A stretch of 64,000 nt of DNA from Fusarium oxysporum f. sp. lycopersici 4287 (GCF_000149955.1 NC_030989.1:5041360-5105359); one strand, 5' to 3'. Positions 43,301 to 54,585 are shown, counted from the first letter of the stretch. A program made the numbers and translations. The notes: a model not told the origin generated them from the sequence alone.

Positions 43301-43539
43301 AAGCAGTCTCTCGTGGACTCCATAAAGCTTCCAGAGAGCTTCGGGATCGCTGGTTGACAATGTCTGGGACTGATCACCGGACAATTGGAAGTTTACAGGT
43401 AAGAGGAGGTGGAAATGAGAGAGGCGATGGAGAGGAGCTTGAAGCGAGAGGTCTGGACGGGTTCTCGAGGGATATTGTAACTTGCGACGAGGAGCCTGTT
43501 TATCCGCCATGGATTCCCTATATTCACTATGGGGTTTGA
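40393..43539 (+). CDS. TPR-CHAT protein (caspase-like clan CD peptidase with tetratricopeptide repeats)
   Basis: A single-exon protein of 1048 residues. Residues about 40-460 are a chain of some eight TPR-like units of about 50 residues, each with a DLxEAIxxAxxA helix followed by a LxxLxxRYxxTG helix. A linker follows, then a CHAT domain from about 740 to 1005. Catalytic His864 lies in FHFAGHARTD and Cys910 in YLSACGTGR, with the usual GFHTAGFRHVIGTLWEV strand-helix after them. CHAT peptidases are relatives of caspases and separase; in bacteria TPR-CHAT proteins are activated by partners and cleave a dedicated substrate, and in fungi they occur with NLR-type death systems. The TPR array probably binds the activator or substrate. 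A donor-like GTAAGA at 43399 could remove part of the C-terminus, but the frame is open without splicing. Confidence 0.92.
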   Translation: MSSRPLTNSNYSDNGGELEQYIVSLQQAVHGLPEGSSERSRHLYEVANLLREHYIASNGEKSPIEALFVAREAVKAIPDGSPMAATCLNNLGRLLRHKFVFERDPRDLDEAVEVFRRSVDVSKEDDSSWPQWLTDLGDCIYTRYNVKGSPPDLEESIEMARRTLKDTTEDDPEIIDLVIDLMVRLRTKSKRTGSVSASEEAIDIAKKLLESSPKEHSSRSTLLHLLAGSFSDRYVLTGIIDDLNQQIVFSRQAIDATSIDDPERVTRLAGLAVGLSDRYARTGALGDLSETIRIATMAFEQTQEGSDDWATHACNLSGYLLTLYQRTGEQLDLDTAIALAKGSVDATPTGNALRHIRLGNLSACLIARFDSTGAFEDLEECVKMGNEAKEATPKEHVEWPARLHDLGAIMQRRYQMTQDLEDLDEAIGLTQQALFALGPSHPQQADTMSLIALFFAKRYGETESPEDLQRTEFFYRAALFQTQSPVVTRIEAGVKLISVCMVQQNMEQAYEDAKYVVDLIPQMAVRSLESSDKQDLLLKIGGVSSEAAGLALHLGEDPSVALGLLEKGRGMFALSLDEMRADIKSLEEQCPDLASKFITLREQLSSPSTSGRTLDTEDPEWNVDESRRHEAGDEFESLLAEIRQQSGFETFLLPPSESEIKSAAESGPIIIINTSMLRCDAILVESHQITSVPLADFNRREMIEYVKNGTFRSGEALEWLWDCVASPVLNALGFDKPPSGGDWPHVWWIMTGLLNKFPIHAAGYHSKGSSETVIDRVISSYHSSIRSIIHGRKRPILAATQTNALLVAMEATPGSSKLPFATREIAAIRGICKLMLVEPNEPEPNRDNILSSLLECGIFHFAGHARTDPEDPIGSYLCLDKEREKCLTVLDLLDINLQSHSPFLAYLSACGTGRIDHNDLADEGIHLINGFHTAGFRHVIGTLWEVKDEICVDMARITYEGMMQNGMTDEAVSRGLHKASRELRDRWLTMSGTDHRTIGSLQVRGGGNERGDGEELEARGLDGFSRDIVTCDEEPVYPPWIPYIHYGV

Positions 43540-43883
43540 TGTTTATTTATCTCGGTATTCATAAATCGATATTTGACCACTCAAAAGTTTCCCTCACTCA
43601 ATTCTTTAGATATAAGATCTATGGATAATTTCAATGGGTATTAACTGCACTGTTCTTGCCCGCAGGCCAGACTACAATATCTATCCCGTACCAAGTCTCA
43701 TGATAACAGATTCTCACTGCCGCGCATGAGCTGAGCTGAAACAACAATTATTATCATTGGGTTAGGACTCCGCAAGAACGGTGAATGCCGCCACGAACAG
43801 GGTCCAATCAATTCCAATGGATCAGATGAGGTTGCTATCACGAAGCAGCTAACCGCCGTGGCTACGATGCGTCTCTTCTAAAC
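43540..43883. other. Spacer after TPR-CHAT gene
   Basis: 344 bp of 3' flank; nothing else is seen apart from the ankyrin relic that follows. Confidence 0.3.
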
Positions 43884-43989
43884 CTATAAGCCTGATAGTA
43901 ATGCCGTACTGACTGGCGTGACTCCTTTATTGTTTGTAACCGTGATGTCAGCCTTACCCTTGAGAAGCAGCTTAGCTACCTTAATTTGA
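43884..43989 (-). pseudogene. Single ankyrin-repeat relic
   Basis: The minus strand reads VAKLLLKGKADITVTNNKGV followed by TPVSTALLSG, the consensus of one ankyrin repeat (VKLLLEKGADI, then NNxGxTPL), before a TAG at 43884. Upstream is AT-rich sequence and no further repeats are found. In fungi such repeats often form the C-terminus of NLR-type or HET-linked sensors, so this may be a shred of such a gene. Confidence 0.5.
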
Positions 43990-44391
43990 CTATCAAATAA
44001 TAGTATTACTATATTTATACGCATTCTTATTGAAATAAAGATAGCACGTAAGATTAGTATTAGAAGGGAAAATAAGGGGAAAGAATTAACGGCTACATCT
44101 TGGATCTGTGACTGAAGCAAATGGTGCAACTAATAATATTTCCTCCTCGCGTATTATTGTTAATCAGCTTAGATTAGGCTGGGAAAGCACGTAATGGCCG
44201 ATAATATAGGAGAAATGGTCTGTTTTACGTCACGTCTATTCCCAAGAAGGGATGAGTCATTTGTGGTAGATGGATGAAAACAGATTGGATATTTAGAAGA
44301 CAATATTTCTGTCGACTGCGATATAGCCATAGTCCAAATAGCACCTTATCCTATTCCAAAGTGACGCAGCCCTCCTACCTCCGGAAACATA

Positions 44392-44745
44392 TCATTTTCC
44401 TGTACCCGTAAGCAACTCGGCAATCTGCTCTCCCGTCAGATCATCAAAGTCAGCCCTCCAAATTCCACGAGCGGCTAGGCCTTTGTTGGTCCAGTCAGCG
44501 CAAATCTTCTCTTGCTCTTCGGGATCGTCTTGTGTTCCAAGAAAGACCAGCCTGCGACATGCACGCCGATAAGCGGAGGCGGATGTCTTTGGGATACCGA
44601 ACTTGGATGTGAACTGCTCGACTATACCGTTCGGCGTGGCATGTCTAAGTTCGCGGTAATCGCTGTAACCGGCTCGCATGAGGAGAGAAGCTGTTTTGGG
44701 TGTGATGGTCAGCTTTTGTTGCAGTAGTGCCTGAGCTGTAGGCAT
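44392..44745 (-). CDS. Helix-hairpin-helix protein, possibly Cdd1/pathogenicity-locus-like
   Basis: A 117-residue frame starting MPTAQALLQQKL. Its core (ITPKTASLLMRAGYSDYREL, then a second helical pair GIPKTSASAYRRACRRLVFL) resembles tandem helix-hairpin-helix units that bind DNA non-specifically; the spacing recalls the small Cdd1 (pathogenicity locus) family. The C-terminus has a WTNKG segment and a DLTGEQIAELLTG helix. Family assignment is tentative. The 5' flank (44746-45249) holds no other gene; 44145-44391 is plain spacer. It lies between the TPR-CHAT gene and a multi-spanning membrane protein. Confidence 0.6.
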   Translation of the reverse strand: MPTAQALLQQKLTITPKTASLLMRAGYSDYRELRHATPNGIVEQFTSKFGIPKTSASAYRRACRRLVFLGTQDDPEEQEKICADWTNKGLAARGIWRADFDDLTGEQIAELLTGTGK

Positions 44746-45249
44746 TGTGCCGTCGTGAATGCTGGGCCAAGTGCTATGCGAGATGGGTCCAGCGAAGGAG
44801 CACTATGCCGCAGAAGCAGGTCAAATGTAACGATAATGGAATGGGCTGATGGGATCGCGTATCTAGAGCCTGAAGAGCGTGTACGGAGCGACAATCTAGG
44901 TTTCAGAGGGCTCAAAGACTGTAATTAAAGGTGAAGAATTATTCACAGTCAGATATTGTCTCATGTATAGACTTTTGGTCAGCAGACTCACGCTAAAAGC
45001 GCCACAGTTTAATCGCAAATGTGTGTTATTGAGCACGGTGGGTTACATGGAGCGTTTGTGGCAATAAGTGGGGAAAATGGCATAGCTGAGTACAGGGGTT
45101 AGATTTGGTAAAGGGAACCTGTTTAGAGCCTCCTATATGGCGATAGAGACAGGAGCAAGCCCTGTTGTTGACAATAGTATAGTCAGTGCAACGGTGATGC
45201 CAAATGATAAGAGCTGCTTATTAGTCCGGTCTATTTCCCCGTCGAACTA
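44746..45249. other. Spacer
   Basis: 504 bp, no supported feature. Confidence 0.3.
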
Positions 45250-47199
45250 CTACAGCAGCCACCTCGTGTCAGCTGGGATACCGCGAGGCCCTTGCGGTTG
45301 CCAACCCTCATTCGCCTGCCAAAGATGCCTGCACTTAAGCCACCAGAATAAGGCGACAATAAATGGAATTGTTGGAACCGATCCCCCAATGACAGCCGCA
45401 GCGGCCCAGTATTGAAGGACATTGAAGTGATCCCGATAAAACGCAGGGCCCTCGAAATCGAGGTAACCCCCAAGCAAAGGCGCGTTTAGAGCGCTTGACT
45501 TGCAGTAGCAATTACTAGCCACGCCAGTCACCTGTTAGTCACTCGAGGTTAGCACAACACAGCGAATAGAAAGCAGCTTGTTTTGAAATTAGAGCATGGC
45601 TGATGTTTCAGATGATGTCTTACCTGGAATACGATCACAACAAGTAGGGTCAGAATGGCTAGAGTGTTGGAGATGTATGACACCCAAAGTGCCCACTGCG
45701 GCGGACGCTTGGAAAACTGGATCACCCAAGACACAGAGCTGAAGGCGCCGAAGAGGAGATACGTGAGTGATCGGCAACCCAGGCCTATGGTCGGGGCTGT
45801 GAAAGATACCACAAAGGCGCTCATAATCGCGCACCATACCAAGAGGAAAGAGAGCACCGCCACAACATACCATGCTTTAGGCTTCCGCCCCTTTAGTCTA
45901 TTGGCCGCTTCATTTGCACATCCCGAAAGATTTGTTTCGGTGTGGAAGTCAACAGTCGCGGAGGCCTCGAGTAATGCATGGGGTAGTCCACAAAACTGAA
46001 TTTTTCTGCCCTGTCCAATGAATACGTCGATTTTCAGAGCTTGAGGAATTTCAGTGTTATCCTGCCACCACTCAATGTTGTTAGGATCGTTTACAGGCTC
46101 AGAGGCCCAGGTCTTAACAGCCTCGACATTGTAGAGCCAGCGGGAGATCAGTTCCCTGTTGTAATCAGCACCCTCAGGCCATGTTATCGAAAAAGAGGTT
46201 AAGCTGAGTAATGTAAGCACTCACCTCACACGCTCCGAGGAGACAGGATTCCGGTCGATGATCGTAAAGACCACCAAGAGCGGAAGCCAGGTCATCAAAA
46301 GCCCGAAAGCCAATGAGAATGGAGTATTGTTATCCCCAAGCTCTGCGAAGGCCAGGACGACAGAGAAGATAAACGCGATGAGAAATGTGCCTAAATTAGC
46401 GAGCATAGGAATAACTCCGCGTCGACGTAACATACGCAGCTGAAATGCGAGTGTAACCAAGAGCTGACGAGTGAGGTCAACATCGGGACTTTGATCACCA
46501 GACAATGGCCGAAACAGGCCATAAACTAGGATGTTTAGCATGTGTGCTGGGTCACCGTTATTCTCTACAAGAGCCAACCCGTCGTACTGATTCATACAGC
46601 ACATCACAAAGTAGGCCGCGCTGTATAGGTGTGACTGGGCGGCATTGACCCGCCTTTGGACCCGCCGATGGGACTCGCGTAATTGGCGGAAGTTGAAGAT
46701 AGTTGCTGTTAGGGCTGTTTGGGGAGAGCCCAGCCAGTTGAGAACTGCTACCAGCGTCTTGGATATCTTCCTTTCATGAAGGGACTCATACGGGAGGTTA
46801 AGCAGAATAGCTAGCGGGAATATCCAGTTAGCCGCAAGGCTTAGTGCTTCGGGTGCGTCATAGGTGGCGACTGGATTGCCGCAGATTGCTTCGCAGCCTG
46901 ATGACACACAGAGTGGGTTAGATTCGGGAACATTACGTGGTCTAGAGGGGAGACTGTGAAAGAATACCTTCGTATGTGACTGCGAGATACTTGTCTCTGG
47001 GGAAGTTCCGATCAAGCCCAGTTACTGGACCATGGTAAAGAAACTCGTTGAGAGTTTCGTTATTGATAGAGCCCAGGGTAAGCTCCCCGGCTTGGATTTG
47101 CAACACCTTTTGCTGGCAGTCAGACCATTTATTCGTAGCCAGAACCACGGGTGCCGGTGAGACAAGAAAGATGATATGTGGAACGTATATGAATCTCAT
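45250..47199 (-). CDS. Multi-spanning fungal membrane protein, four exons
   Basis: Exons 46968-47199, 46225-46897, 45624-46155 and 45250-45531 (introns of 70, 69 and 92 bp, phases 1, 2 and 0) give 572 residues. It begins with a signal peptide (MRFIYVPHIIFLVSPAPVV) and a short luminal part with cysteines, then about seven membrane helices, for example WIFPLAILLNL, FLIAFIFSVVLAFAEL, LAFGLLMTWLPLLVVFTII, WYVVAVLSFLLVWCAIM, ALWVSYISNTLAILTLL and the last near the C-terminus. Between helices three and four is a soluble loop of about 120 residues with a WYNVEAVKTW-like stretch. This pattern (signal peptide, charged loop, seven helices) occurs in many uncharacterised Pezizomycotina proteins; no function is known. 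The exon joins keep hydrophobic periodicity, which supports the model. Confidence 0.7.
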
Positions 47200-50100
47200 G
47201 ATGCAAAGAGAGGTTGTTAACGAGGACTGATGATGAAGATATTGGCAGAGGATATATTGCCAAGACCATTTAAGGGACATCGACCCCCCTTATATATTCT
47301 TGGCGCCAGGAATACAGCTTCGTTCTTAATGTAAATTCTAAGTAACTTCCCATATGGTCATTCTGCAGGTTTATGCGGCCAAGGTCACTAATGGTACAGC
47401 TGGTTGCATCGTCCATCTGGGGCTGAAATATCACCCGCGTGACAGCGCCACTAGGCGTCAATAGCAATTTTCCTCTGCATATGACTGACCGCTCATTGTG
47501 TGGCGCTTGGGGGGAAATGATGGAGAAATTATTACAGCTCTTCTATAACTGGGAGCAAGTAATGTTGGGTTTCGTTGTTTGAGGCGCAGGTAAGGCAGTC
47601 CGCTGGATGTAGCTGAGGTGTGTGGCTACGCCGAGCGTCACCTATGCGTAAAGAGGGTTATCAATCCCTGTCGCGTTCTATGAATGGATTGGAATGGAAA
47701 AGATGGAACGAGGCAACGGAAAATACGGGACGGCAATGAATGGATGAGAATCATCAAACGACGAGTGTGGTTGGTAGCTATCGAATTACATTTCCTCTTT
47801 TGGTTGTTTTGGCTGAACAACTCATCTGGCGCGAACAGGATACGGCCCAGACCGGAGCAACTTCCAACAACTCAAACAATTCAAGAGCAACCAACCTTAA
47901 TGATTAGAAAATCCTCGAGCCCTAAGGGAATGTGGCCTCGCCCGGGGCTCCTCTGAAGGCTTAGGACCGGGTTACAAACTCAACAACTTAAGGTCAACGG
48001 TAAAGTCTCGACAAATTGTTCATTTTACAAAACAAGACCAGGAAGAGTTATCCGGAATATATAGATGTAATGGTTCGGGATGACCTGTTGTACCGACCCC
48101 CTCTTTTACCTCGACAAATTCACACAAACAGACCTGTGCACATGTTCAGTGAGGCGTCGAGGCAGATGGAGGGCAATATTGCAAATGGGAGGTCTACTAT
48201 GAACGTATATGACAGCCACAACAGAGGATACACTTAAAGTGTCAGCTCGGGAGCGCTAGACCAGGCTGTGGATAATAGCAGTGCCTAGACTACATATCCT
48301 ATGCACTTGCTCCTTTCAGGCGCTGTTGTTGGTCTACTGAACATGTGCTCCGGCCGGTTCGAATTAGCATATGCTTAGCCTTAGTTTCAGGGTAGAGAAT
48401 AAATAACCATAAACAACTCGTCATTATTGGACGCCATAGTTTTGACCCCCCCTCCCCCGGATAAGCTCCCCAAGTTTGAGGGAACTTGAGACATTCTCTT
48501 TATAGTTCTAGGGTCTTCATTCCCTAAACCTAAGATTGGATAAAGGCCCTAGAAAACCCCGCGTGGCTGCGCGGTTTTGTCCGCGTAGGTGATTAAAGGC
48601 GGCCTGATTCTGAACATTCTACATCATAAGTCTCGATGCACAGCTCTTTCGATATCTGATAAATCCCTTGGGCGGTTCCTCTCCCAGTTCCAGTCCACCC
48701 CATCAAGGCACCTTCCCAACCTCATTCAGGCTTAGAGTCGTTCAGTGGCTCGGGGGTTTCATACCGCGTCGCGCACCTAATTGACCTTCAGGTTGTCTTT
48801 GAGACGGCTGTTTATCAGTACGACTATCTTGCTCGTCATAAACCACAATCGTATCGTCTTGGGCCTCCCTCCAATGATTCCTGTGAGGTTTATGACGATA
48901 TATATAAGCTGGCCTATCCTATTGATGTTTAAATTAATTGAGACTCTGGGGATGCTTGGATATCCCTTTTAAGGTAAGTTGCAAATTACAAGAACATAAA
49001 CTAGCCTATGCATGCATAATGCCCCGGAGGGCGGCTAATAGGCGGACAGCACTATTGGAAGGCTAAGACAGAAGTGGAAAAACTTACAAGGGGCTATCTC
49101 GGTATTTCCCAACTACCTCCGCGGAAATACTCAACAACACAGTTGGAAGCCTCAGCAATGTCTGCACGGAACATGCACGCTGACCCATCCTTGCAATGGG
49201 CAGACTATCAGGCAGACTATCAGACATTACTTGTATCGGTCTATCAATGCAGATTTTTATGCTTATTCACGTTGTGTTCTGTAGTACTTCTGCCCTAAAA
49301 GGCTTTACTGTTTCCATGTGCAACTATAGAAGGTCCCTTCTTGTACGTGAAACCTCAGCAAATGCCTAATGTTCAACAAATGCCGGCAGCGGCTATACAG
49401 CGTGGCCACCAGTCTGGTGACCGTCCTCCCCTCCCCTCCTCCCCGGCTCCCCGGCTCCCCACTCTTATCGGCGGCCCGTATCAAACCACTGTACTAACCC
49501 TATAGGTACCCTACTTCCACAACAATTGTTTCTAATGTAATACTTAAGAGCCGTACCTAGGCGGCAAAAAGGATTCCTAGGCATTATGGCATATCCATGC
49601 AGCAGGGAGTTATCTGACCAATCACAAATGTGCTCAAGGTAGGACATACGTGTGAATGCATAACGTAAATTATTGATCACCCTTTCGCCACAACTGAAGA
49701 TGGCGGGATCGCGACCAAGTAATATTGTAACTGGAAGATAGTCTCCGTTTCGTCGGGCGTTAAAGCGACGAGGTTGGTACATATCATGTGGTCCACCCAC
49801 AGAGTTAGAGTGGGTAGAAGTGAATATATGAGATAACAACACTAATACTATTAGGAAATAGCATAGAGAATTGTCGATACGATGCCCCATGAGGCAGAAT
49901 TGAGTAAGCCGCCTCACCAGCCGCTGCTCCACAATGAAAGAAACGCAAACGAACCACTAAAGAGAAATTCTTGCTACCCTGTAAGCCTTATTATATCTGT
50001 CAAAAAAGGTCAGCCCAGCCGCAAATGCCAATAATGAACGCCATGTGCTGCAGGGTTCTGATTGGCATAGTTCCAGGTAGATCGATCCAGCAGCAAGCCG

Positions 50101-50684
50101 AACCTACCAACGAGAAAGAGGCCGATTCCTCTAGTCTGAGGACCCTAAAACGCGAATAGAGCCCGGTTTTCTTACAGAGTGATAATTACCAAAGATGTAT
50201 AGAGAAGAGTATAAGGCGACTGAATCGTTCAGGTTCATAGCCACAAATATTGAATTCATTAGGTTCCGCTAGAAGACATTCTGAAGCCAATATAGCGAGG
50301 AGTCTCAGTTTGGCTTGATTAGAGCAGGGTTTAATTAAATACCGAACTGGGGTATTTTAATAATGCATGGTGATGTGTTGGAATGTCTCAGTGTCATGCG
50401 ATGACCAGCTTCCTCGTGGTATACTACGACGCCACAGCATTACCAGTCATCTTTCTCTTCCCAACGCTCAGTCAAGTAGCATCCAATTAAGAGCTGGCAG
50501 TCATAGGTCCTTCGGCCATTAAACCTACCCAATCACTATCTGTGCCAATGCCCAGCCATCATACTCTTAGGGGTTTCCTGAAATATTCCGGTATTATATA
50601 TACTAGCCTGTGGAACACACTTTTTCAACGAAACAAAACCTTTAAAATACAGACCAATATTTGAATTGGATTTCAGAGTTCAAA
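47200..50684. other. 3.5 kb intergenic region
   Basis: No supported gene. Open frames of up to 155 codons (49465-49932, minus) are not recognised. A GC-rich near-palindrome lies at about 48551-48576, a tandem duplication GGCAGACTATCA near 49198-49222, and a CCCGGCTC repeat near 49440-49460. Probably decayed repeats and spacer. Confidence 0.4.
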
Positions 50685-52702
50685 ATGGTTGCCATCGCCA
50701 GCGGGCTGTGGTGGGACCACTCAAAAACAGCAATCTTGGCCGCCACTCTGACCTTGCCACTAAACTACAGCAACCTCCTCCTCTCAGGCCTGACCATCCT
50801 CGTTACCATCGCCGGATCAAGTTTCTGGAACATCGTTGCTTTCTTTCTTCACGAATGGAAAGCGAAGAGCGAAAATCCTAATGCTCTCGACCTTCAGCAA
50901 CAGGTCAGCCTGCGGAACTCTGCAGGTGCTACTCAGACACTGTGGGAGGCTTTCAAGATCCATAACGCGTAGTCAAAGAAGTGCAAAAAGCTAATTGTTA
51001 AGCAGACATGTTCTGTGGTAATACCAGCTTTGCTCGTCTCAGTAGGCTTCGCCATCGCCGCGCTGTTTACCTCGAGCGTGGCTAACAAAGCTTACAGCAC
51101 CGTCGTCGCACGAGTGCAACCAAATAATTGCGGATTCTGGTTCTTTAATACCACTGGCAAAGATGATCTACCCGCACTTAGCGCGATGGGAGCAAAAGGG
51201 CAAAACGACACCCGTCGGGCCCGCAGCCATGTCGCCAACTTCTATGCCAACACTAGCAGCTCGGCAGCTCCATCAATATTTGTCCGGCCAACTCTTCCAT
51301 ACGATATTAGCAGTTCCGCACCTTGCCCTATCCCGGCCCATGACCGCTGCATTTTGGGGCCTAACAAAGCTTTTAGCATCAAGTCAGCTTTTCTAGACTC
51401 ACATGAGATGCTAGGAATAAATGCTAAGTTCGAAGATCGAGTCAGCATACAGCTAAGCTTGACTTGCTCTCCGGTACATACGGACGACCTCGTCCAGGAA
51501 ACTCGAAATGAAGCCGGCGCTTTTATGGAATTTTTCCTTGGGCCGATTCATGACATGACGAATTACACGTATAGGTACAACAAAGCAATCGCAAATAAGA
51601 CTGGAATCGGCTATTTGATACAGTATGCGACCCCAATTTTCCTTTTTCCTAAAGGCTATAAAACAAGATGAGATAACCTGTAGTGTTCTTGCTTACGCTG
51701 ACGAATTGAAGGTCCTATCCTGGTTTCGCCAAGAGCAGCTCGTTGAGCAACCCTTTGCTTTGGAAGCCAATCCCGGATTTCAGCCCCATTGACGCCGATG
51801 TCACCGTTCATTTCTTAAGTCAAAATAACATTGGGTACCTGGCTCCAGTCTACGACCCATGGTTTTCTGCCAACGGAACCTACAATATAACTTCACAGGG
51901 TACTACTATATTTGGCTCTAACCGCAACGTCGACACCATGGTTTGCGCCGATCAATATGTTTTGTGCAACCCATCGATTGCGTCATGCACTTCTCCAGCC
52001 GGTGTTCTAAACCTGGTAAACAACTTGACGAGTACCACCCTAAACTTTAGTACAACCCAGCTCTCTACAGCTGATCGAATTCTCTATTCCCTGGTTCAGT
52101 CGAATACATATACAACTGTGGCAAACCTCGGTACAGCGGCGCTGTGGGCCAACAATATGGTGACCGGACATGTATCTTATGGCCTACCGGATGATCAGTG
52201 GAAGACTGAGGTGATTGGCTGGTTCCAGACCAACCTTGCCATGCTACAGGCGTACGTGGTCGATTTTGCCTCCAACACAGCTGACTTGGGTTCCTTCGGA
52301 TACGTTAAACCACCTAGGGATAGGTATCAGAAGGAGCAATGCACCAGTCAGCTGGTACAGGCCGTCGGCGAGGCGCAAAACTTCAGTGTTTGTGGGATAC
52401 TTATCATCGTTTGCATCAGCGCTGCCCTGGTACTGCTGGATTGTTCGCTCGAGCGGATTGTTGATTTTGTCGACGATTTCTATGGGCGAGATTCAATGGC
52501 TAGGAGTGCCAGACAGGCAGATAATAAGCTACACCTTTTACGTATGGCATTGGGGGGAAATGAGTGGGTGCTTGGGCGATGGGGCATCCCGGTGCGGGAT
52601 GGTGCTGCAAAGTACAACAGACCCTCCGGCTCGAAGGACCTTGTCTCCTATAGAGATTCTAAGACGGGAGAAGGTACGGGATGCTTGCAAGTATGCGAGT
52701 GA
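50685..52702 (+). pseudogene. Broken gene for a fungal membrane protein with a large extracellular domain
   Basis: Three frames on the plus strand form one protein. The first (50685-50969) starts MVAIASGLWWDHS and has a helix LLSGLTILVTIAGSSFWNIVAFFLHEW; it ends at TAG 50970, after which the same frame continues through VIPALLVSVGFAIAALFTS and an N-glycosylation-rich extracellular part to 51671. A shift gives AIKQDEITCSVLAYADELKV, and another near 51745 leads into the intact C-terminal half, with YxxDHxxx-like CADQYVLCNP and a final helix ILIIVCISAALVLLDC. The family is a common but uncharacterised one in Pezizomycotina (short cytosolic N-terminus, helix, ectodomain, helix). One stop (TAG where Trp is likely) and two shifts indicate a pseudogene, though the shifts could hide unannotated introns. 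Confidence 0.65.
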
Positions 52703-53609
52703 GGGCCTCTTAAGGGGGCGACGGATAAGAAAGGGGTCAGTGATACCGTTTCGGGGGCAATGAGAACGTGTTTAAAATCAAGTTTTAATATTAAATACTT
52801 TAATTTACTCATATAATAATTATCTTATAAAAAGAGGCTTACTTGCGCTTCCAACTATTGAGTCAAAATATGTAAGACATGCTGCGGAACGTACATCTTC
52901 CGAACTGCAAAACTGGGATTATCAGCGAGGACTTATCCGTGCGGCCGCCCAATGCATGATGCCACCGATCCCGTGGCGTGTCTCAAACTCGGACCAATCG
53001 AGTGACGTGTAATCGTGTATGAATAGCGATGCTTGCTTTCATCTTGCCATTTTTGCGGTCTTTTCCCAATTTCCGTCTTCTCTTGCTTTGCAGTGAGCCA
53101 CCGGAAAACTACTGTTGCGGGCAGCTTAAGCAGCATGTATGTATGACGGTTCCGGGATATTCCTTAGACAATCGCCCGCGCCTTCACTCAGCCTAGCCCT
53201 GCAAAATGTATATGATCGGCGTATCGCGTAGCTCGTGTTATACTACAAGGTCGGGAGTTCGCAATGTCTTAGAAGCTTTGACAAATTGTCTCATGATCGG
53301 CGGCGGGCTGCCCTTATCCCCGACAATCGAAATACCAGCCACGATCGGGGTCGCCCAGCCGATTCTCACTGGCATGAATACTACAAACGCGGCGTATGTC
53401 TCACCTCCGTCTTGTTGAATTCACCGCAATATTGTCAAGGTTCGTCGGAAGGAGGTTGCATTCGGCAGAACCATCAGCCTTATGCATTTTTAGTATGTAA
53501 ACCAACCATCGGTTATAAATGGTATAAATACCCGAAGAACTATCTACAAGACTATATCAAGTTTGAGCATCAGTTCTTTAACACATCCCATACACGTAAC
53601 AGGTCCACA
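52703..53609. other. Spacer with promoter of the secreted-protein gene
   Basis: About 900 bp; AT-rich around 52770-52840. No supported gene; the 53235-53786 open frame only overlaps the first exon of the next gene in another frame. Confidence 0.4.
53523..53530 (+). promoter_or_regulatory. TATA box of the secreted-protein gene
   Basis: TATAAATA lies 80-87 bp upstream of the ATG at 53610; a second TATAAATGG-like element is at about 53514. Confidence 0.6.
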
Positions 53610-54585
53610 ATGAAACTGTCAACCATTCTTCCCGTTTTTGGTCTCCTAGTGTCCCTTTGCCAGGCTCAGGCTGACCCCAATACCCTTGCAAGGTACAATC
53701 CAGCCAACAGGACAATGTCAGCTAATACCAGTACGTATGAAGCAAGCTACTTTCAACATTGTTGCAGTCTACTGACAATGAGTTGAAGCATATTGTCTTG
53801 TTCCCATCAGCAAAACTCTTGTCAAGACCATCATTGGGTATGATCCTTTGGACATCGATATTAGCATCCTTCCATCTTTCCCAATTGGAAAACACCCGCT
53901 CATTGTACAAGCTGGCTACCAAAAGGACATTCGCATGACGGCACTGAACCTTATCCCACTACAGATAGACTCTCTCATGCAGGGCTCTCTCATTGTGCCC
54001 TTTGTTGATGTCACGAAGGACGGACAAACCCCCATCGGCGTCCCAGTCAACTTTTACATCGGTGGGACTAATGGACAACCGCTCCAGGCAATCGTGCCTA
54101 GTATCGCCTCAGGTGTTTCGCCCTTTGAAGGAACTACCATCTTCCCGGCGACGTTTTCTCCCGATACGTCAGCTGCGAGGGCTCTCCCCAATGGTTTCAA
54201 TAGTATACAGGTGAAGCCCTTTCTTCTACCGAACACTATCTCTGGGCCTGGAATCTACGCTGAAGCATTCGACATTTCGTTCAAAACGACAGACAGTTCC
54301 CCTTATACAGCTCACACCTTTCACTCACTATTGAACATCCCCCAACTTCTCAACACCAACAAGTGTCAACGCAATACTGTCTACTTCAATGAGTCGTCTT
54401 CTGAGCCGCAGATGGCTGTTGGGGAGGTGACACTTTATCACCAGATTTTGGCTACACCTCCACAGGGTTTAGAAGGAGTTTATAGGGATGTGTATTGCTA
54501 TTCAGCTAATGGCCAGGTTGTGTCGAGCCTTGGCGAGCCTTGCAAAGTTGCGGCAGCCAACATGGACCCAGAAGCTAAGGTTTAG
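53610..54585 (+). CDS. Secreted protein of unknown function, two exons
   Basis: Exons 53610-53730 and 53789-54585 (58-bp intron GTACGT...GAAG, phase 1) give 305 residues. The first 20 residues are a signal peptide (MKLSTILPVFGLLVSLCQAQ) with likely cleavage after Ala. The mature protein has a conserved-looking core: GYDPLDIDISILPSFPIGKHP, VPFVDVTKDGQTP, LLPNTISGPGIYAEAFD, FKTTDSSPYTAHTFHSLL and CQRNTVYFNES, with two or three N-glycosylation sites. This pattern recurs in fungal secreted proteins of the acetoacetate-decarboxylase-like type, but I am not sure of that fold and assign no activity. A TATA box sits 80 bp upstream. Confidence 0.8.

Noticed and set aside
49465..49932. 155-codon minus-strand frame with an N-terminal hydrophobic stretch
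   Set aside because: One hydrophobic segment alone is not enough; the C-terminal part reads through a CCCGGCTC repeat flank and no family is recognised.
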